Shown here: positions 1 through 6,656 of the stretch, in pieces
Layout: every line of letters starts with the position of its first letter
Numbering within the stretch: the first letter of the stretch is position 1
The notes under the pieces: model-generated
The model's input: only the letters and a program-made list of their open reading frames with translations
Database searches by the model: none
Told to the model about the DNA's origin: nothing
DNA from: Stenotrophomonas sp.
GTDB taxonomy: Bacteria; Pseudomonadota; Gammaproteobacteria; Xanthomonadales; Xanthomonadaceae
Reading direction: 5' to 3'
Assembly (NCBI GenBank): GCA_003510825.1
Contig: DOKO01000304.1
Location: 1 to 9,128 of the forward strand
Length of the DNA: 9,128 nucleotides
Program-made: the position numbers and the translations under genes

Positions 1-197
1 TCGGCGATCTTCTGGTCGTACATCTCCCGGAACATCTTGTTTTCACCGGGGAACAGCGAATCACCAAAGCTGGCATCACGCATGCTCTTGACCAGCATCT
101 GTGCGAACTGGCCTTCCAGCTGGCGAGCGACCTTGTCGATCTTGGCCGGGTCGTTCTGCTGTACAGGATTGAGGTCAAAGGCGGGATTGATGCGCAT
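1..197 (-). CDS. flgJ: FlgJ, rod-assembly protein, N-terminal part (cut by the window edge)
   Basis: The first 65 codons are visible; the gene runs off the left edge. The product begins MRINPAFDLNPVQQ and continues with VARQLEGQFAQMLVKSMRDA and a GENKMFREMYDQ segment. These are typical of the N-terminal rod-binding domain of FlgJ, which caps the growing rod in the periplasm. In most gamma-proteobacteria FlgJ also has a C-terminal peptidoglycan hydrolase domain that opens the wall for the rod; that part lies outside the window and cannot be checked. The ATG at 197-195 follows the flgI stop after a single base (TGA-C-ATG). A GAGGTGA Shine-Dalgarno-like stretch lies inside the end of flgI at 204-210. 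The gene is therefore last visible in the flgGHIJ run and probably translationally coupled to flgI. Confidence 0.93.
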   Translation of the reverse strand, partial: MRINPAFDLNPVQQNDPAKIDKVARQLEGQFAQMLVKSMRDASFGDSLFPGENKMFREMYDQKIA

Positions 198-198
198 G

Positions 199-1341
199 TC
201 AGATCACCTCGAGTTCGGCACTCAGGGCGCCGGCCTGCTTCAGTGCTTCCAGGATTGCGATCAGGTCGCCCGGGGCAGCGCCCACGGCGTTCACGGCATG
301 CACGATTTCATCCAGCGTGGTGCCGCCGTTGAACTTGAACATGCGGCTGCCATCGTTGGTGGCGGTGACGGTCGACTGCGGGGTGACCACGGTCTGCCCG
401 CCGCCGAAGGCGTTGGGCTGGCTGACGTTGGCGTTTTCCTGGATGGTGACCGTCAGCGAACCGTGCGAGATGGCGGCCGGGCCGACACGCACCTGCTGGC
501 CGATGACCACGGTGCCGGTACGCGAGTTCACCACCACCTTGGCCGGAGCGCTGCCGGGGGTCAGTTCCAGGTTCTCGATGCGGGCCAGCAGGCCGATGCG
601 TGCGCCGGGATCGGTCGGTGCGGCCACGGCCACGGTCACGCCATCGACGGCACGCGCCGCGCCTTCGCCGAACGCATTGTTGAGTGCGGCCACCATGCGC
701 GAGACGGTGGTGAAATCGCCGTTGTGCAGGTTCAGCGTGATGTCGCCGCCGTTGGCCAGCGGATCGGGCAGGGCACGCTCGACGGTCGCGCCGTTGGGGA
801 TGCGGCCGACGCTGGGCACGTTCACCGAGACGCGCGAACCATCCTTGCCCTGTGCGCCGAAGCCACCGACGATCAGGTTGCCCTGGGCGATCGCATAGAT
901 CTGCCCGTCGGCGCCGCGCAGCGGGGCCATCAGCAGCGAGCCGCCGCGCAGCGACACCGCGTTGCCGATGGAGGACACGGTGATGTCGATCGGCTGGCCC
1001 GGCTTGGCGAACGCCGGCAGCTCGGCGTGGATCGCCACGGCGGCCACGTTCTTGAGCTGCGGGTTGACGTTGGCCGGCACGTTGACGCCCAGCTCGCCCA
1101 GCAGGTTCTTCAGGCTCTGCACGGTGAAGGGCGCCTGGCTGGTGCGGTCACCGCTGCCATCCAGGCCGACCACCAGGCCGTAGCCCACCAGGGCATTGCC
1201 ACGCACGCCGCCGACCTGGGCCAGGTCCTTGATGCGTTCGGCGCTGGCGGGGGCCGCCACGGCCACTGCCAGGACAAACATGCCGACGCATGCGGCGATG
1301 CGACGCTGCCAGGCGGAAGACAAGAGAGAGTTCATGGCCAT
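199..1341 (-). CDS. flgI: FlgI, flagellar P-ring protein
   Basis: FlgI forms the P-ring, the bushing around the rod in the peptidoglycan layer; its assembly needs the periplasmic chaperone FlgA, also encoded in this window. The 380-residue product is the usual family length plus a slightly long leader. It has a Sec signal peptide: Arg-Arg at 13-14, a hydrophobic stretch to about 30, and probable cleavage after PASA (34). The conserved family start follows, ERIKDLAQVGGVRGNALVG, then YGLVVGLDGSGD. The conserved C-terminal end TLDEIVHAVNAVGAAPGDL and ILEALKQAGAL is present. The start at 1341 lies two bases after the flgH stop; Met3 (1335-1333) is an equally possible start, as neither has a clear Shine-Dalgarno. 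It is part of the tight flgG-H-I-J run and is probably transcribed from the sigma-54 promoter upstream of flgG. Confidence 0.98.
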   Translation of the reverse strand: MAMNSLLSSAWQRRIAACVGMFVLAVAVAAPASAERIKDLAQVGGVRGNALVGYGLVVGLDGSGDRTSQAPFTVQSLKNLLGELGVNVPANVNPQLKNVAAVAIHAELPAFAKPGQPIDITVSSIGNAVSLRGGSLLMAPLRGADGQIYAIAQGNLIVGGFGAQGKDGSRVSVNVPSVGRIPNGATVERALPDPLANGGDITLNLHNGDFTTVSRMVAALNNAFGEGAARAVDGVTVAVAAPTDPGARIGLLARIENLELTPGSAPAKVVVNSRTGTVVIGQQVRVGPAAISHGSLTVTIQENANVSQPNAFGGGQTVVTPQSTVTATNDGSRMFKFNGGTTLDEIVHAVNAVGAAPGDLIAILEALKQAGALSAELEVI

Positions 1342-1343
1342 GC

Positions 1344-2045
1344 TCAGAACGGCGCCAGCGCGGAGTTGAAGAAGCGGCTCAGCCAGCCCATCGCGTTGGA
1401 CTGCGCGACCGGGCCGCGGCCGCCGTAGACGATGCGGGCTTCGGCCACGCGGCTGGAGGGAATGCTGTTGTCCTGCGCGATGTCGGCCGGGCGCACGATG
1501 CCCTGCACCTGCACCAGCTCATCGCCCTGGTTCAGGCGCAGGTTCTTCTGCCCCTGTACCACCAGGTTGCCGTTGGGCAGGCGCTGCACCACGGTTACCG
1601 TCACGCTGCCCTGCAGGCGGTTGCTCTGCGCGCTGTTGCCCTTGCCGGTGAAGTCACGCTTGCCATTGGCGGTCGCGCTGAGAATGTCCTTGCCGCCCAG
1701 GGTGACCGGTGCGCCGAAGATCGACGGCGTGCCGATGCTCAGGTCCGATTCCTTGGCGGTGGCGGTGTTCGCGCTGGTCGTGGCGGTGGTGTTTTCCAGC
1801 AGGGTGATGGTCAGCAGGTCGCCGACATCGCGGGCGCGACGGTCCGAGTACAGCTGCAGCGTGGGGCCGGCGGCGTAGATCGCACCGGCGGTCGGTGCGG
1901 CCTGCGGCGGCATGATCGGCTGGATCGGCGCCATGGCCGGATACGGGCGCACGTCGCCGGCGATCACGCAGCCGCCAAGCAGGGCGGCCACGGCGCAGGG
2001 CAGGGCGATGCGGGCAAGTTTGGAAAGGGGCGACATGGCGATCAT
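1344..2045 (-). CDS. flgH: FlgH, flagellar L-ring lipoprotein
   Basis: FlgH forms the outer-membrane L-ring through which the rod-hook passes. The 233-residue product begins with a lipoprotein signal peptide: Lys9 and Arg12, a hydrophobic stretch, and a lipobox LLGGC with the lipidated cysteine at residue 26. After a Pro/Ala-rich linker (about 32-60) the family core is recognisable: YSDRRARDVGDLLTITLLE at about 66-84, then VVQRLPNGNLVVQGQK and a RPADIAQDNSIPSSRVAEAR segment near the C-terminus. These two match the usual FlgH signatures (LPNGNLVVxGEK; the VRPxDI region). The first ATG (2045) and the in-frame ATG three codons later (2036-2034) are both possible; neither has a strong Shine-Dalgarno. 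It lies 13 bases after flgG and 2 bases before flgI, so it is likely translated from the same message. Confidence 0.97.
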   Translation of the reverse strand: MIAMSPLSKLARIALPCAVAALLGGCVIAGDVRPYPAMAPIQPIMPPQAAPTAGAIYAAGPTLQLYSDRRARDVGDLLTITLLENTTATTSANTATAKESDLSIGTPSIFGAPVTLGGKDILSATANGKRDFTGKGNSAQSNRLQGSVTVTVVQRLPNGNLVVQGQKNLRLNQGDELVQVQGIVRPADIAQDNSIPSSRVAEARIVYGGRGPVAQSNAMGWLSRFFNSALAPF

Positions 2046-2058
2046 CCGTTGGCGACGG

Positions 2059-2844
2059 TCAGACGTTCTGGTTCAGGTAACCGAGCATCGCGTCGGTCGT
2101 CGAAATGGCCTTGGCGTTCATTTCGTAGGCGCGCTGGGTTTCAATCATCGAGACCAGCTCTTCCACCACGTTGACGTTGCTGCCTTCCAGTGCGCCCTGG
2201 ACCACGTTGCCCAGTCCGTTGAGGCCGGGGTTGCCGTTCTGGGCCGGGCCGGAGGCCGTGGTTTCCAGGTACAGGTTTTCGCCGCGGGCCTGCAGGCCTG
2301 CCGGATTGACGAAGTCGGTCAGCGTCAACGCACCGACTTCGACCGAGGCGGCGTTGTCAGCCATCTTCACGCTGATGGTGCCGTCGCTGCCGATGGTCAG
2401 CGACTGCGCGCCTTCCGGAATCTGGATGCCCGGCTGCACCGGGTAACCGCTGTTGGTGACCAGCTCGCCGTCCTGGTTGATCTTGAACGAACCATCGCGG
2501 GTGTAGGCCGAGCTGCCATCGGCCATCTGCACTTCGAAGAAGCCGCGGCCGTTGACCATCACGTCCAGTGCGCGGCCGGTCTGCTGCTGGCTGCCCTGTT
2601 CGAAGTTCTTGGCGGTGGCCACCACGCGCACGCCGGTACCGATCTGCAGGCCGGTCGGCAGCTGGGTCTGCGCCGAGGACGAACCGCCGGGCTGGCGCAC
2701 CTGCTGGTACAACAGGTCCTCGAAACTGGCGCGGTCCTGCTTGAAGCCGGTGGTGTTGGTGTTGGCGAGGTTGTTGGAAACCACCGACATGCGCATCTGC
2801 TGCGCATCCAGTCCGGTTTTCGCGATCCACAGTGCCTGGTTCAT
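2059..2844 (-). CDS. flgG: FlgG, distal rod protein
   Basis: FlgG builds the distal rod, the straight drive shaft crossing the peptidoglycan and outer membrane. The 261-residue product is the usual length. Its N-terminal rod/hook-family motif SNNLANTNTTGFKQDR is at 23-38, and the C-terminal motif VSMIETQRAYEMNAKAIS at about 231-248; these form the coiled-coil D0 domain. Residues 46-63 (YQQVRQPGGSSSAQTQLP) match the FlgG-specific insert that in Salmonella keeps the rod straight rather than hook-like, followed by GLQIGTGVRVV. This separates it from FlgE and FlgF. The ATG at 2844 has AGGA at 2853-2856, eight bases upstream. A 103-base gap and a good sigma-54 promoter precede it, so flgG appears to begin its own transcription unit (flgGHIJ and beyond). 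Confidence 0.98.
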   Translation of the reverse strand: MNQALWIAKTGLDAQQMRMSVVSNNLANTNTTGFKQDRASFEDLLYQQVRQPGGSSSAQTQLPTGLQIGTGVRVVATAKNFEQGSQQQTGRALDVMVNGRGFFEVQMADGSSAYTRDGSFKINQDGELVTNSGYPVQPGIQIPEGAQSLTIGSDGTISVKMADNAASVEVGALTLTDFVNPAGLQARGENLYLETTASGPAQNGNPGLNGLGNVVQGALEGSNVNVVEELVSMIETQRAYEMNAKAISTTDAMLGYLNQNV

Positions 2845-2870
2845 CTTCGAAGTCCTGTCTGGGTGAAGCC

Positions 2871-2887
2871 GGCCGCGCGGTGCGGCC
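2871..2887 (-). other. Hairpin in the flgG leader
   Basis: On the minus strand GGCCGC-ACCGC-GCGGCC forms a 6-bp GC stem with a 5-base loop. It begins about four bases after the predicted sigma-54 start (near 2891) and ends 14 bases before the AGGA of flgG. No T-run follows, so it is not an intrinsic terminator; a 5'-end stabilising stem is possible. Confidence 0.5.
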
Positions 2888-2901
2888 CTTGTGTAAAGCA
2901 G

Positions 2902-2917
2902 TGCAAGCGGTGTGCCA
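2902..2917 (-). promoter_or_regulatory. Sigma-54 (RpoN) promoter of flgGHIJ
   Basis: On the minus strand TGGCACA-CCGC-TTGCA matches the sigma-54 consensus at every position but the seventh, with correct spacing. The predicted start is near 2891, giving a leader of about 46 bases before the flgG ATG. It lies in the 103-base flgF-flgG gap, the widest gap inside the minus-strand rod/hook cluster, and splits that cluster into two transcription units. Confidence 0.88.
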
Positions 2918-2947
2918 GCAATGGCGCGTGGCGGTGCCGGAATTCCG

Positions 2948-3697
2948 TCAGCCGCCCAGTCGCAGCAGACTGTTGGCGCTGCGCGCGTTCTCGTCGCCGT
3001 GCTTGATCACCTGCACCTGCATTTCGTACTGGCGCTGCAGCTGGATCATCTGCACCAGCGCACCGGCGGCATCGACGTTGCTGCCTTCCAGCTGGCCGCT
3101 GTGCACCGTCGGGCCCTGTGCCTGGGCGAACGGCTGCTGCGGATCGGTGTTGGCGAACAGGCCATCGAGACGACGCTCAAGGCGATCGTCGGCGGCCTGC
3201 ACGATCTTGATGCGGCCGATCATCGCCATCGTCTGCGGGCCTTCGCCCTGCGGGATGATCGAGATCGTGCCGTCGTTGCCCACTTCCATTGCCTGGTACG
3301 GCGGGATGGCAATCGGGTTGTTGTTGTCGTCCAGCACCGGACGGCCGCTGGAGGTCACCAGCTGGCCGTTCGGCGTGACCGACAGCGCGGCGCCACGGGT
3401 GTACGCCTCGCTGCCGTCGGTGGCCTGCACGGCCAGCCAGGTGCCGGTCTGCAGCGACAGGTCCAGCGGCTTGCCGGTGATGTGCTGCGCGCCGGCGGTG
3501 CGGTTGAAGCCGGCGTCGACGTGCAGCGCATCCACCCGCGAGGCAAAGCCCTGGCCACGGATGGGGAAGGCTTCGGTGTTGGCCAGCGCTTCCTTGAAGC
3601 CGGGGGTGTCCGAGTTGGCGAGGTTGTGGCTGAGCGTTCCCTGCGCCTGCAGGGAGGCGCGGGCGCCGGTCATCGCAACGTAAAGGGCTTTATCCAT
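2948..3697 (-). CDS. flgF: FlgF, proximal rod protein
   Basis: FlgF is one of the proximal rod proteins linking the MS-ring side of the basal body to FlgG. The 249-residue product starts MDKALYVAMTGARASLQ and carries the rod-family motif HNLANSDTPGFK at 24-35. The C-terminal rod motif VQMIQLQRQYEMQVQVIKH starts at about residue 215, followed by DENARSANSLLRLGG, a FlgF-type ending. The middle contains the shared core segments GKPLDLSLQTGTWLAVQ and GRIKIVQ. The start at 3697 is 32 bases after the flgE stop, with only a weak GGAA-like Shine-Dalgarno before a run of C residues. It is the last gene of the flgBCDEF group, since a sigma-54 promoter lies between it and flgG. Confidence 0.97.
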   Translation of the reverse strand: MDKALYVAMTGARASLQAQGTLSHNLANSDTPGFKEALANTEAFPIRGQGFASRVDALHVDAGFNRTAGAQHITGKPLDLSLQTGTWLAVQATDGSEAYTRGAALSVTPNGQLVTSSGRPVLDDNNNPIAIPPYQAMEVGNDGTISIIPQGEGPQTMAMIGRIKIVQAADDRLERRLDGLFANTDPQQPFAQAQGPTVHSGQLEGSNVDAAGALVQMIQLQRQYEMQVQVIKHGDENARSANSLLRLGG

Positions 3698-3729
3698 GGG
3701 GGGCGTTCCGTGACAGGGTCAGCAGGTCA

Positions 3730-4953
3730 TCAACGGATGTTGATGACGGTCTGGGTGATCTGGTCCTGCGTGGTGATCATCTGCGCGTTGGCCTGGAAGT
3801 TGCGCTGCGCGGTGATCATGTTCACCAGCTGCTCGGTCAGGTCCACGGTCGATGCTTCCAGCGCGCCAGCCTGGATCTTGCCGAGGTTGGAGCTGTCCGG
3901 CGCCGCGGTGCGCGGGGTGCCCGATTCGAAGGTCTCCACCCACAGGTTGTTGCCCTTCTGTGCCAGGCCCTGGGTGTTGTTGAAGCTGGTCAGGGCGACC
4001 TGGCCCAGCGGCTTGTCATCACCGTTGGAATAGCGTGCATACACCACGCCGCTGTCGGAGACGGTGATCTCGTTGAGCTTGCCGGCCGCATAGCCGTCCT
4101 GCTGCGTGTTGCGCAGGGCGAACTTCTCGCCGTACTGGGTCGAACCGCTGATGTCCAGGGTCATGTTCAGTTCGCCCGCGCCCGTGGTCGGCGTGAACGT
4201 TCCAAGGCTGACCTTGCCATTGGTCGGGTTGGTGAGCTTGCCGCTGTTGTCGAACGTGATCGCGGTCGGCGTGCCGGCCGGCTCGCCATCGACGTAGTTG
4301 TGCACGGTCCAGGCGTTGGTCGCGGCTTCCTTGACGAAGTACGACACCTGGATGTGGCTGACGCCCAGCGAGTCATAGACGGTGATGCCACCGCTGGACT
4401 GGTTGTAGCTGTTGGAATCGGTCGGGTCGAAATCGGCGACCGTCGGCTCCTTGGCGTTGGCGGGCAGGGTGAAGCCCACCTTTACTTCGCTGGTCTGCTT
4501 CGGCGGGCTGTCGGTGGTCAGCAGCTGCAGGTCGACCAGGCGGCCGGCGTCGAAGCTGGTGCCATCGGCGTTGGGCGCGAACACCTGCAGGCGTGCACCC
4601 TGCGGGTTGACCACGTAGCCGGCGGAGTCGGTCTGGAAGTTGCCGGCGCGCGAATAGACGCGTGCGCCGTTCATGTTCATGGTGAAGAAGCCCTCACCGG
4701 AAATGGCCATGTCCAGGCTGCGGCCCGTCTGGTCGTTGTTGCCCTGGATGAACTGCTGGGCCACGTTGGTGACACGCGCGCCGGAGCCGGTCTGGTTGTT
4801 GGACAGGCCGTAGCTGGTGGCGGCAAACAGATCGGCGAACTCGGCACGCGACTGCTTGAAGCCGACCGTGTTGACGTTGGCGACGTTGTTGGCAGTGACG
4901 CTCAGGTCGGTATTTGCGGCGTTGATGCCGGACAGCGAGACATTGAAGCCCAT
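3730..4953 (-). CDS. flgE: FlgE, flagellar hook protein
   Basis: FlgE polymerises into the hook, the universal joint between rod and filament. The 407-residue product begins MGFNVSLSGINAANTDL. It has the family N-terminal motif NNVANVNTVGFKQSRAEF at 22-39, the DQTGRSLDMAISGEGFF segment at about 74-90, and the C-terminal rod/hook motif VNMITAQRNFQANAQMI from residue 377. The variable central region (about 140-310) holds the surface hook domains and is rich in Ser, Thr, Asn and Gly. The reading frame stays open upstream to 5196, but the ATG at 4953 is the true start: it has AGGAG eight bases upstream, gives the family N-terminus, and the extension would overlap flgD in another frame. The gaps to flgD and flgF are both 32 bases. 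Confidence 0.97.
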   Translation of the reverse strand: MGFNVSLSGINAANTDLSVTANNVANVNTVGFKQSRAEFADLFAATSYGLSNNQTGSGARVTNVAQQFIQGNNDQTGRSLDMAISGEGFFTMNMNGARVYSRAGNFQTDSAGYVVNPQGARLQVFAPNADGTSFDAGRLVDLQLLTTDSPPKQTSEVKVGFTLPANAKEPTVADFDPTDSNSYNQSSGGITVYDSLGVSHIQVSYFVKEAATNAWTVHNYVDGEPAGTPTAITFDNSGKLTNPTNGKVSLGTFTPTTGAGELNMTLDISGSTQYGEKFALRNTQQDGYAAGKLNEITVSDSGVVYARYSNGDDKPLGQVALTSFNNTQGLAQKGNNLWVETFESGTPRTAAPDSSNLGKIQAGALEASTVDLTEQLVNMITAQRNFQANAQMITTQDQITQTVINIR

Positions 4954-4960
4954 GGGATTG

Positions 4961-4965
4961 CTCCT
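4961..4965 (-). promoter_or_regulatory. flgE ribosome binding site (decides the start)
   Basis: AGGAG on the minus strand, seven bases before the ATG at 4953. It is a strong Shine-Dalgarno and supports the 407-residue FlgE start rather than the longer open frame that reaches back into flgD. Confidence 0.85.
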
Positions 4966-4985
4966 GGTAGATGCGGGGGTGCGGC

Positions 4986-5666
4986 TCAGCTGACGCGGAG
5001 CACGTAATCGATCGGGGCCGTGCCCAGGCCCTTGAGGTTCAGGTACAGGCCATCGGAACCAACGGTCACGCTTTCCACCGGTGCCTGCACGTACGTGGAG
5101 AGCTTGGTGCTGGTGCCCGCGGTGTCGACGTGGTTGGCGACGATGGAGTACTTGCCCGGTTCCATGCGCTTGCCATTGGCGTCCTTGCCGTCCCACTTGA
5201 ATGCGACCTCACCGGCGGCGCTGGCCTCGACACTGATCGAGGTGACCTTGCTGCCGTTGGCATCGGTGACATCGACGGTGACGATGCCGGCGGCCGGTGC
5301 AGCGACGGTGCCACTGACATCGCCTTCGGCTTCGAGTACCAGCTTCTCGGACGGCACCAGCACTTCATGGCCGACCAGCGCCGCGCCACGCAGTACCTGG
5401 TCGCTGGCCATCGATTCCTGGAAGCCCTTCACCGAGGTGTTGAGGTCGGTGATGCCCTGCACGGTGGACATCTGCGCCATCTGCGCGACCATCTGCGTGT
5501 TGTCCATCGGCTTCAGCGGATCCTGGTGCTGCAGCTGCTCGGTCATCAGGCGCAGGAAGTCGGCCTGGTCGAGCGTGTTCTTCTTCTTGGTGCTGTTGCT
5601 GTTGGGGGCGTTCAGGCCGAGTGCGGCGTAGACGTCCTGGTTGGTCTGGGTGGTGACGGTGGTCAT
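4986..5666 (-). CDS. flgD: FlgD, hook-capping (scaffold) protein
   Basis: FlgD caps the tip of the growing hook and guides FlgE polymerisation; it is discarded when the hook is complete. The 226-residue product has the conserved N-terminal FlgD region at about 28-95, including DQADFLRLMTEQLQHQDPLK (33-52) and the following Met/Gln-rich helix with PMDNTQMVAQMAQMSTVQGI. A beta-rich FlgD Ig-like domain covers about 105-195, with FKWDGKDANGKRMEPGKYSI (156-175) as its signature. A KKK stretch at 27-29 marks the disordered export tail joining the core. The ATG at 5666 has GAGG about eight bases upstream. It sits directly before its client gene flgE and 23 bases after flgC. Confidence 0.97.
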   Translation of the reverse strand: MTTVTTQTNQDVYAALGLNAPNSNSTKKKNTLDQADFLRLMTEQLQHQDPLKPMDNTQMVAQMAQMSTVQGITDLNTSVKGFQESMASDQVLRGAALVGHEVLVPSEKLVLEAEGDVSGTVAAPAAGIVTVDVTDANGSKVTSISVEASAAGEVAFKWDGKDANGKRMEPGKYSIVANHVDTAGTSTKLSTYVQAPVESVTVGSDGLYLNLKGLGTAPIDYVLRVS

Positions 5667-5689
5667 GCGGTGGTCCTCGCGGGCGCGCC

Positions 5690-6097
5690 TCAGCGGCCCA
5701 TGGTCAGGGTGGCCAGGGCCAGTTCCTTGGCGGTGGTCAACATCTCCACGCCCGCCTGGTAATTGCGCGAGGTCGAGATCAGGTTGACCATCTGCGCTAC
5801 CGGATCGACGTCGGGCTGGTAGATGTAGCCATCGGCATCGGCCAGCGGATGGCCGGGCTCGTAGCGCTTGATCGGCGCCGCATCGCTCTGGGTGATTTCC
5901 TTGACCTTCACCGAGGTGATGTTCGGATCGGTCTTGCTGGTCACGGCCTGGAAGATCGGCTCCAGCGGCTTGTAGACCGCATCGGCCGAGCCGGCGATGC
6001 TGTCGGCGTTGGAAAGGTTGGAGGCGATGGTGCTCATGCGCACCGACTGCGCCTGCAGTGCGGAGCCGGCGATATCGAAGATCGGCAGGTTGCTCAT
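5690..6097 (-). CDS. flgC: FlgC, proximal rod protein
   Basis: FlgC is a small proximal rod protein. The 135-residue product has the standard length. The N-terminal rod motif has the FlgC form, MSTIASNLSNADSIAGS at 21-37, where other rod proteins have NxANxxTxGF. The conserved C-terminal block comprises KRYEPGHPLADADGYI (77-92, the Y-x-P-x-H-P-x-A-x-x-x-G-Y FlgC signature) and PVAQMVNLISTSRNYQAGVE (99-118). The start at 6097 lies three bases after the flgB TAA, so the two genes are almost certainly co-translated from one message. Confidence 0.97.
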   Translation of the reverse strand: MSNLPIFDIAGSALQAQSVRMSTIASNLSNADSIAGSADAVYKPLEPIFQAVTSKTDPNITSVKVKEITQSDAAPIKRYEPGHPLADADGYIYQPDVDPVAQMVNLISTSRNYQAGVEMLTTAKELALATLTMGR

Positions 6098-6100
6098 GGC

Positions 6101-6496
6101 TTACTGCCCCGTGATCGCGGTGAGCATGGAACGGACCTTGCTCTCGACGAAGCTGAGCGAGGCACGGTATTCCAGCGCGGCGCGGCCATAGGCAGCACGC
6201 TCGGCATCGGGGTCGACGGTGTTGCCGTCCAGGCTGGGCTGCACGCCCTCGCGGGCCACCTGGAACGGGTTCAGGCCACTACTGATCTCGTAGTGCTGTT
6301 CGTTCGTGGTGGTCATCAGGCCGTTGGCGTCCAGCCCCTGGGCATTGCGCAGGGCGGCGTCGAAGTCCAGGTCCTGGGCCTTGTAGCCGGGAGTGTCGGC
6401 ATTGCCGAGGTTGCTGGCGATCAGCTTCATCCGCTGTTCGCGCAACGGCATGGCCTGGGCATGCACGCCCAGGTAATCGGTAATCAGGTTGCGCAC
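6101..6496 (-). CDS. flgB: FlgB, proximal rod protein (GTG start)
   Basis: FlgB is a proximal rod protein near the base of the rod, acting with FliE. The 131-residue product shows the rod-family motif IASNLGNADTPGYKAQDLDF at 26-45 and the conserved FlgB segment DGNTVDPDAERA at 90-101. The C-terminal helix ALEYRASLSFVESKVRSMLTAI is usual for the family, with lengths near 130-140. The start codon is GTG at 6496-6494: no ATG lies upstream in frame before the promoter, a GGGAG stretch lies about six bases before it, and the resulting N-terminus ITDYLGVHAQA fits the family. It is the first gene of the flgBCDEF unit. A sigma-54 promoter 34 bases upstream gives a short leader of about 22 bases. Confidence 0.95.
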   Translation of the reverse strand: MRNLITDYLGVHAQAMPLREQRMKLIASNLGNADTPGYKAQDLDFDAALRNAQGLDANGLMTTTNEQHYEISSGLNPFQVAREGVQPSLDGNTVDPDAERAAYGRAALEYRASLSFVESKVRSMLTAITGQ

Positions 6497-6529
6497 GGTG
6501 CACTCCCACGGGAACGATGCCCGGGAAGC

Positions 6530-6545
6530 TGCAAGGGGTGTGCCA
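6530..6545 (-). promoter_or_regulatory. Sigma-54 (RpoN) promoter of flgBCDEF
   Basis: On the minus strand TGGCACA-CCCC-TTGCA matches the sigma-54 consensus TGGCACG-N4-TTGCW at every position but the seventh, with correct GG-to-GC spacing. The predicted transcript start is near 6519, giving a leader of about 22 bases before the flgB GTG. It differs from the flgG promoter core by a single base in the N4 spacer. A FleQ-type activator would be expected from the family; its binding site cannot be recognised by eye. Confidence 0.88.
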
Positions 6546-6552
6546 AAGGTGT

Positions 6553-6583
6553 GGGGTCAGATCCCCGCAGGGGCTCTGACCCC
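6553..6583. repeat. REP-like palindrome, copy A of an inverted pair
   Basis: A 31-base imperfect palindrome. The outer arms GGGGTCAGA (6553-6561) and TCTGACCCC (6575-6583) pair perfectly. The inner CCCC/GGGG pair around a GCA loop, with one T-C mismatch between outer and inner stems. It has the architecture of REP elements dispersed in Stenotrophomonas and Xanthomonas genomes (from memory). It lies eight bases upstream of the flgB sigma-54 promoter and downstream of cheV, so its RNA hairpin may protect or end the cheV message. No T-run follows in either direction, so it is not a standard intrinsic terminator. Confidence 0.85.
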
Positions 6584-6603
6584 GGTGCCGCCGGATTGTG
6601 GGT

Positions 6604-6634
6604 GGGGTCGGAGCCCCTGCGGGGGTCCGACCCC
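6604..6634. repeat. REP-like palindrome, copy B of an inverted pair
   Basis: A second 31-base palindrome with outer arms GGGGTCGGA (6604-6612) and TCCGACCCC (6626-6634), and inner CCCC/GGGG around a TGC loop. Its reverse complement differs from copy A at only three positions, all in or next to the arms, so the two are one element in opposite orientation. This doublet arrangement is seen in BIME-like REP pairs. It starts 22 bases after the cheV stop in the direction of cheV transcription. Confidence 0.85.
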
Positions 6635-6656
6635 GACGGCGCCGGATCAGGCGGCC

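Noticed and set aside
37..1428. 463-codon plus-strand open frame opposite flgI
   Set aside because: It is antisense to flgI and the end of flgH, is His/Gly/Arg/Ala-rich with no recognisable motif, and reflects the low stop frequency of GC-rich DNA opposite real genes.
2912..4033. 373-codon plus-strand open frame opposite flgF and the end of flgE
   Set aside because: Composition (Arg, His, Gly, Ala, Val) is that of an antisense shadow, it crosses a gene boundary and a promoter, and it has no family resemblance.
4954..5196. Upstream extension of the flgE frame
   Set aside because: The extra residues overlap flgD out of frame and resemble no protein; the ATG at 4953 has AGGAG and the FlgE family N-terminus.
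6553..6634. Intrinsic terminators after cheV
   Set aside because: The stems are strong but no T-run follows either palindrome on the minus strand, so I call them REP-like repeats with only a possible effect on transcript ends.
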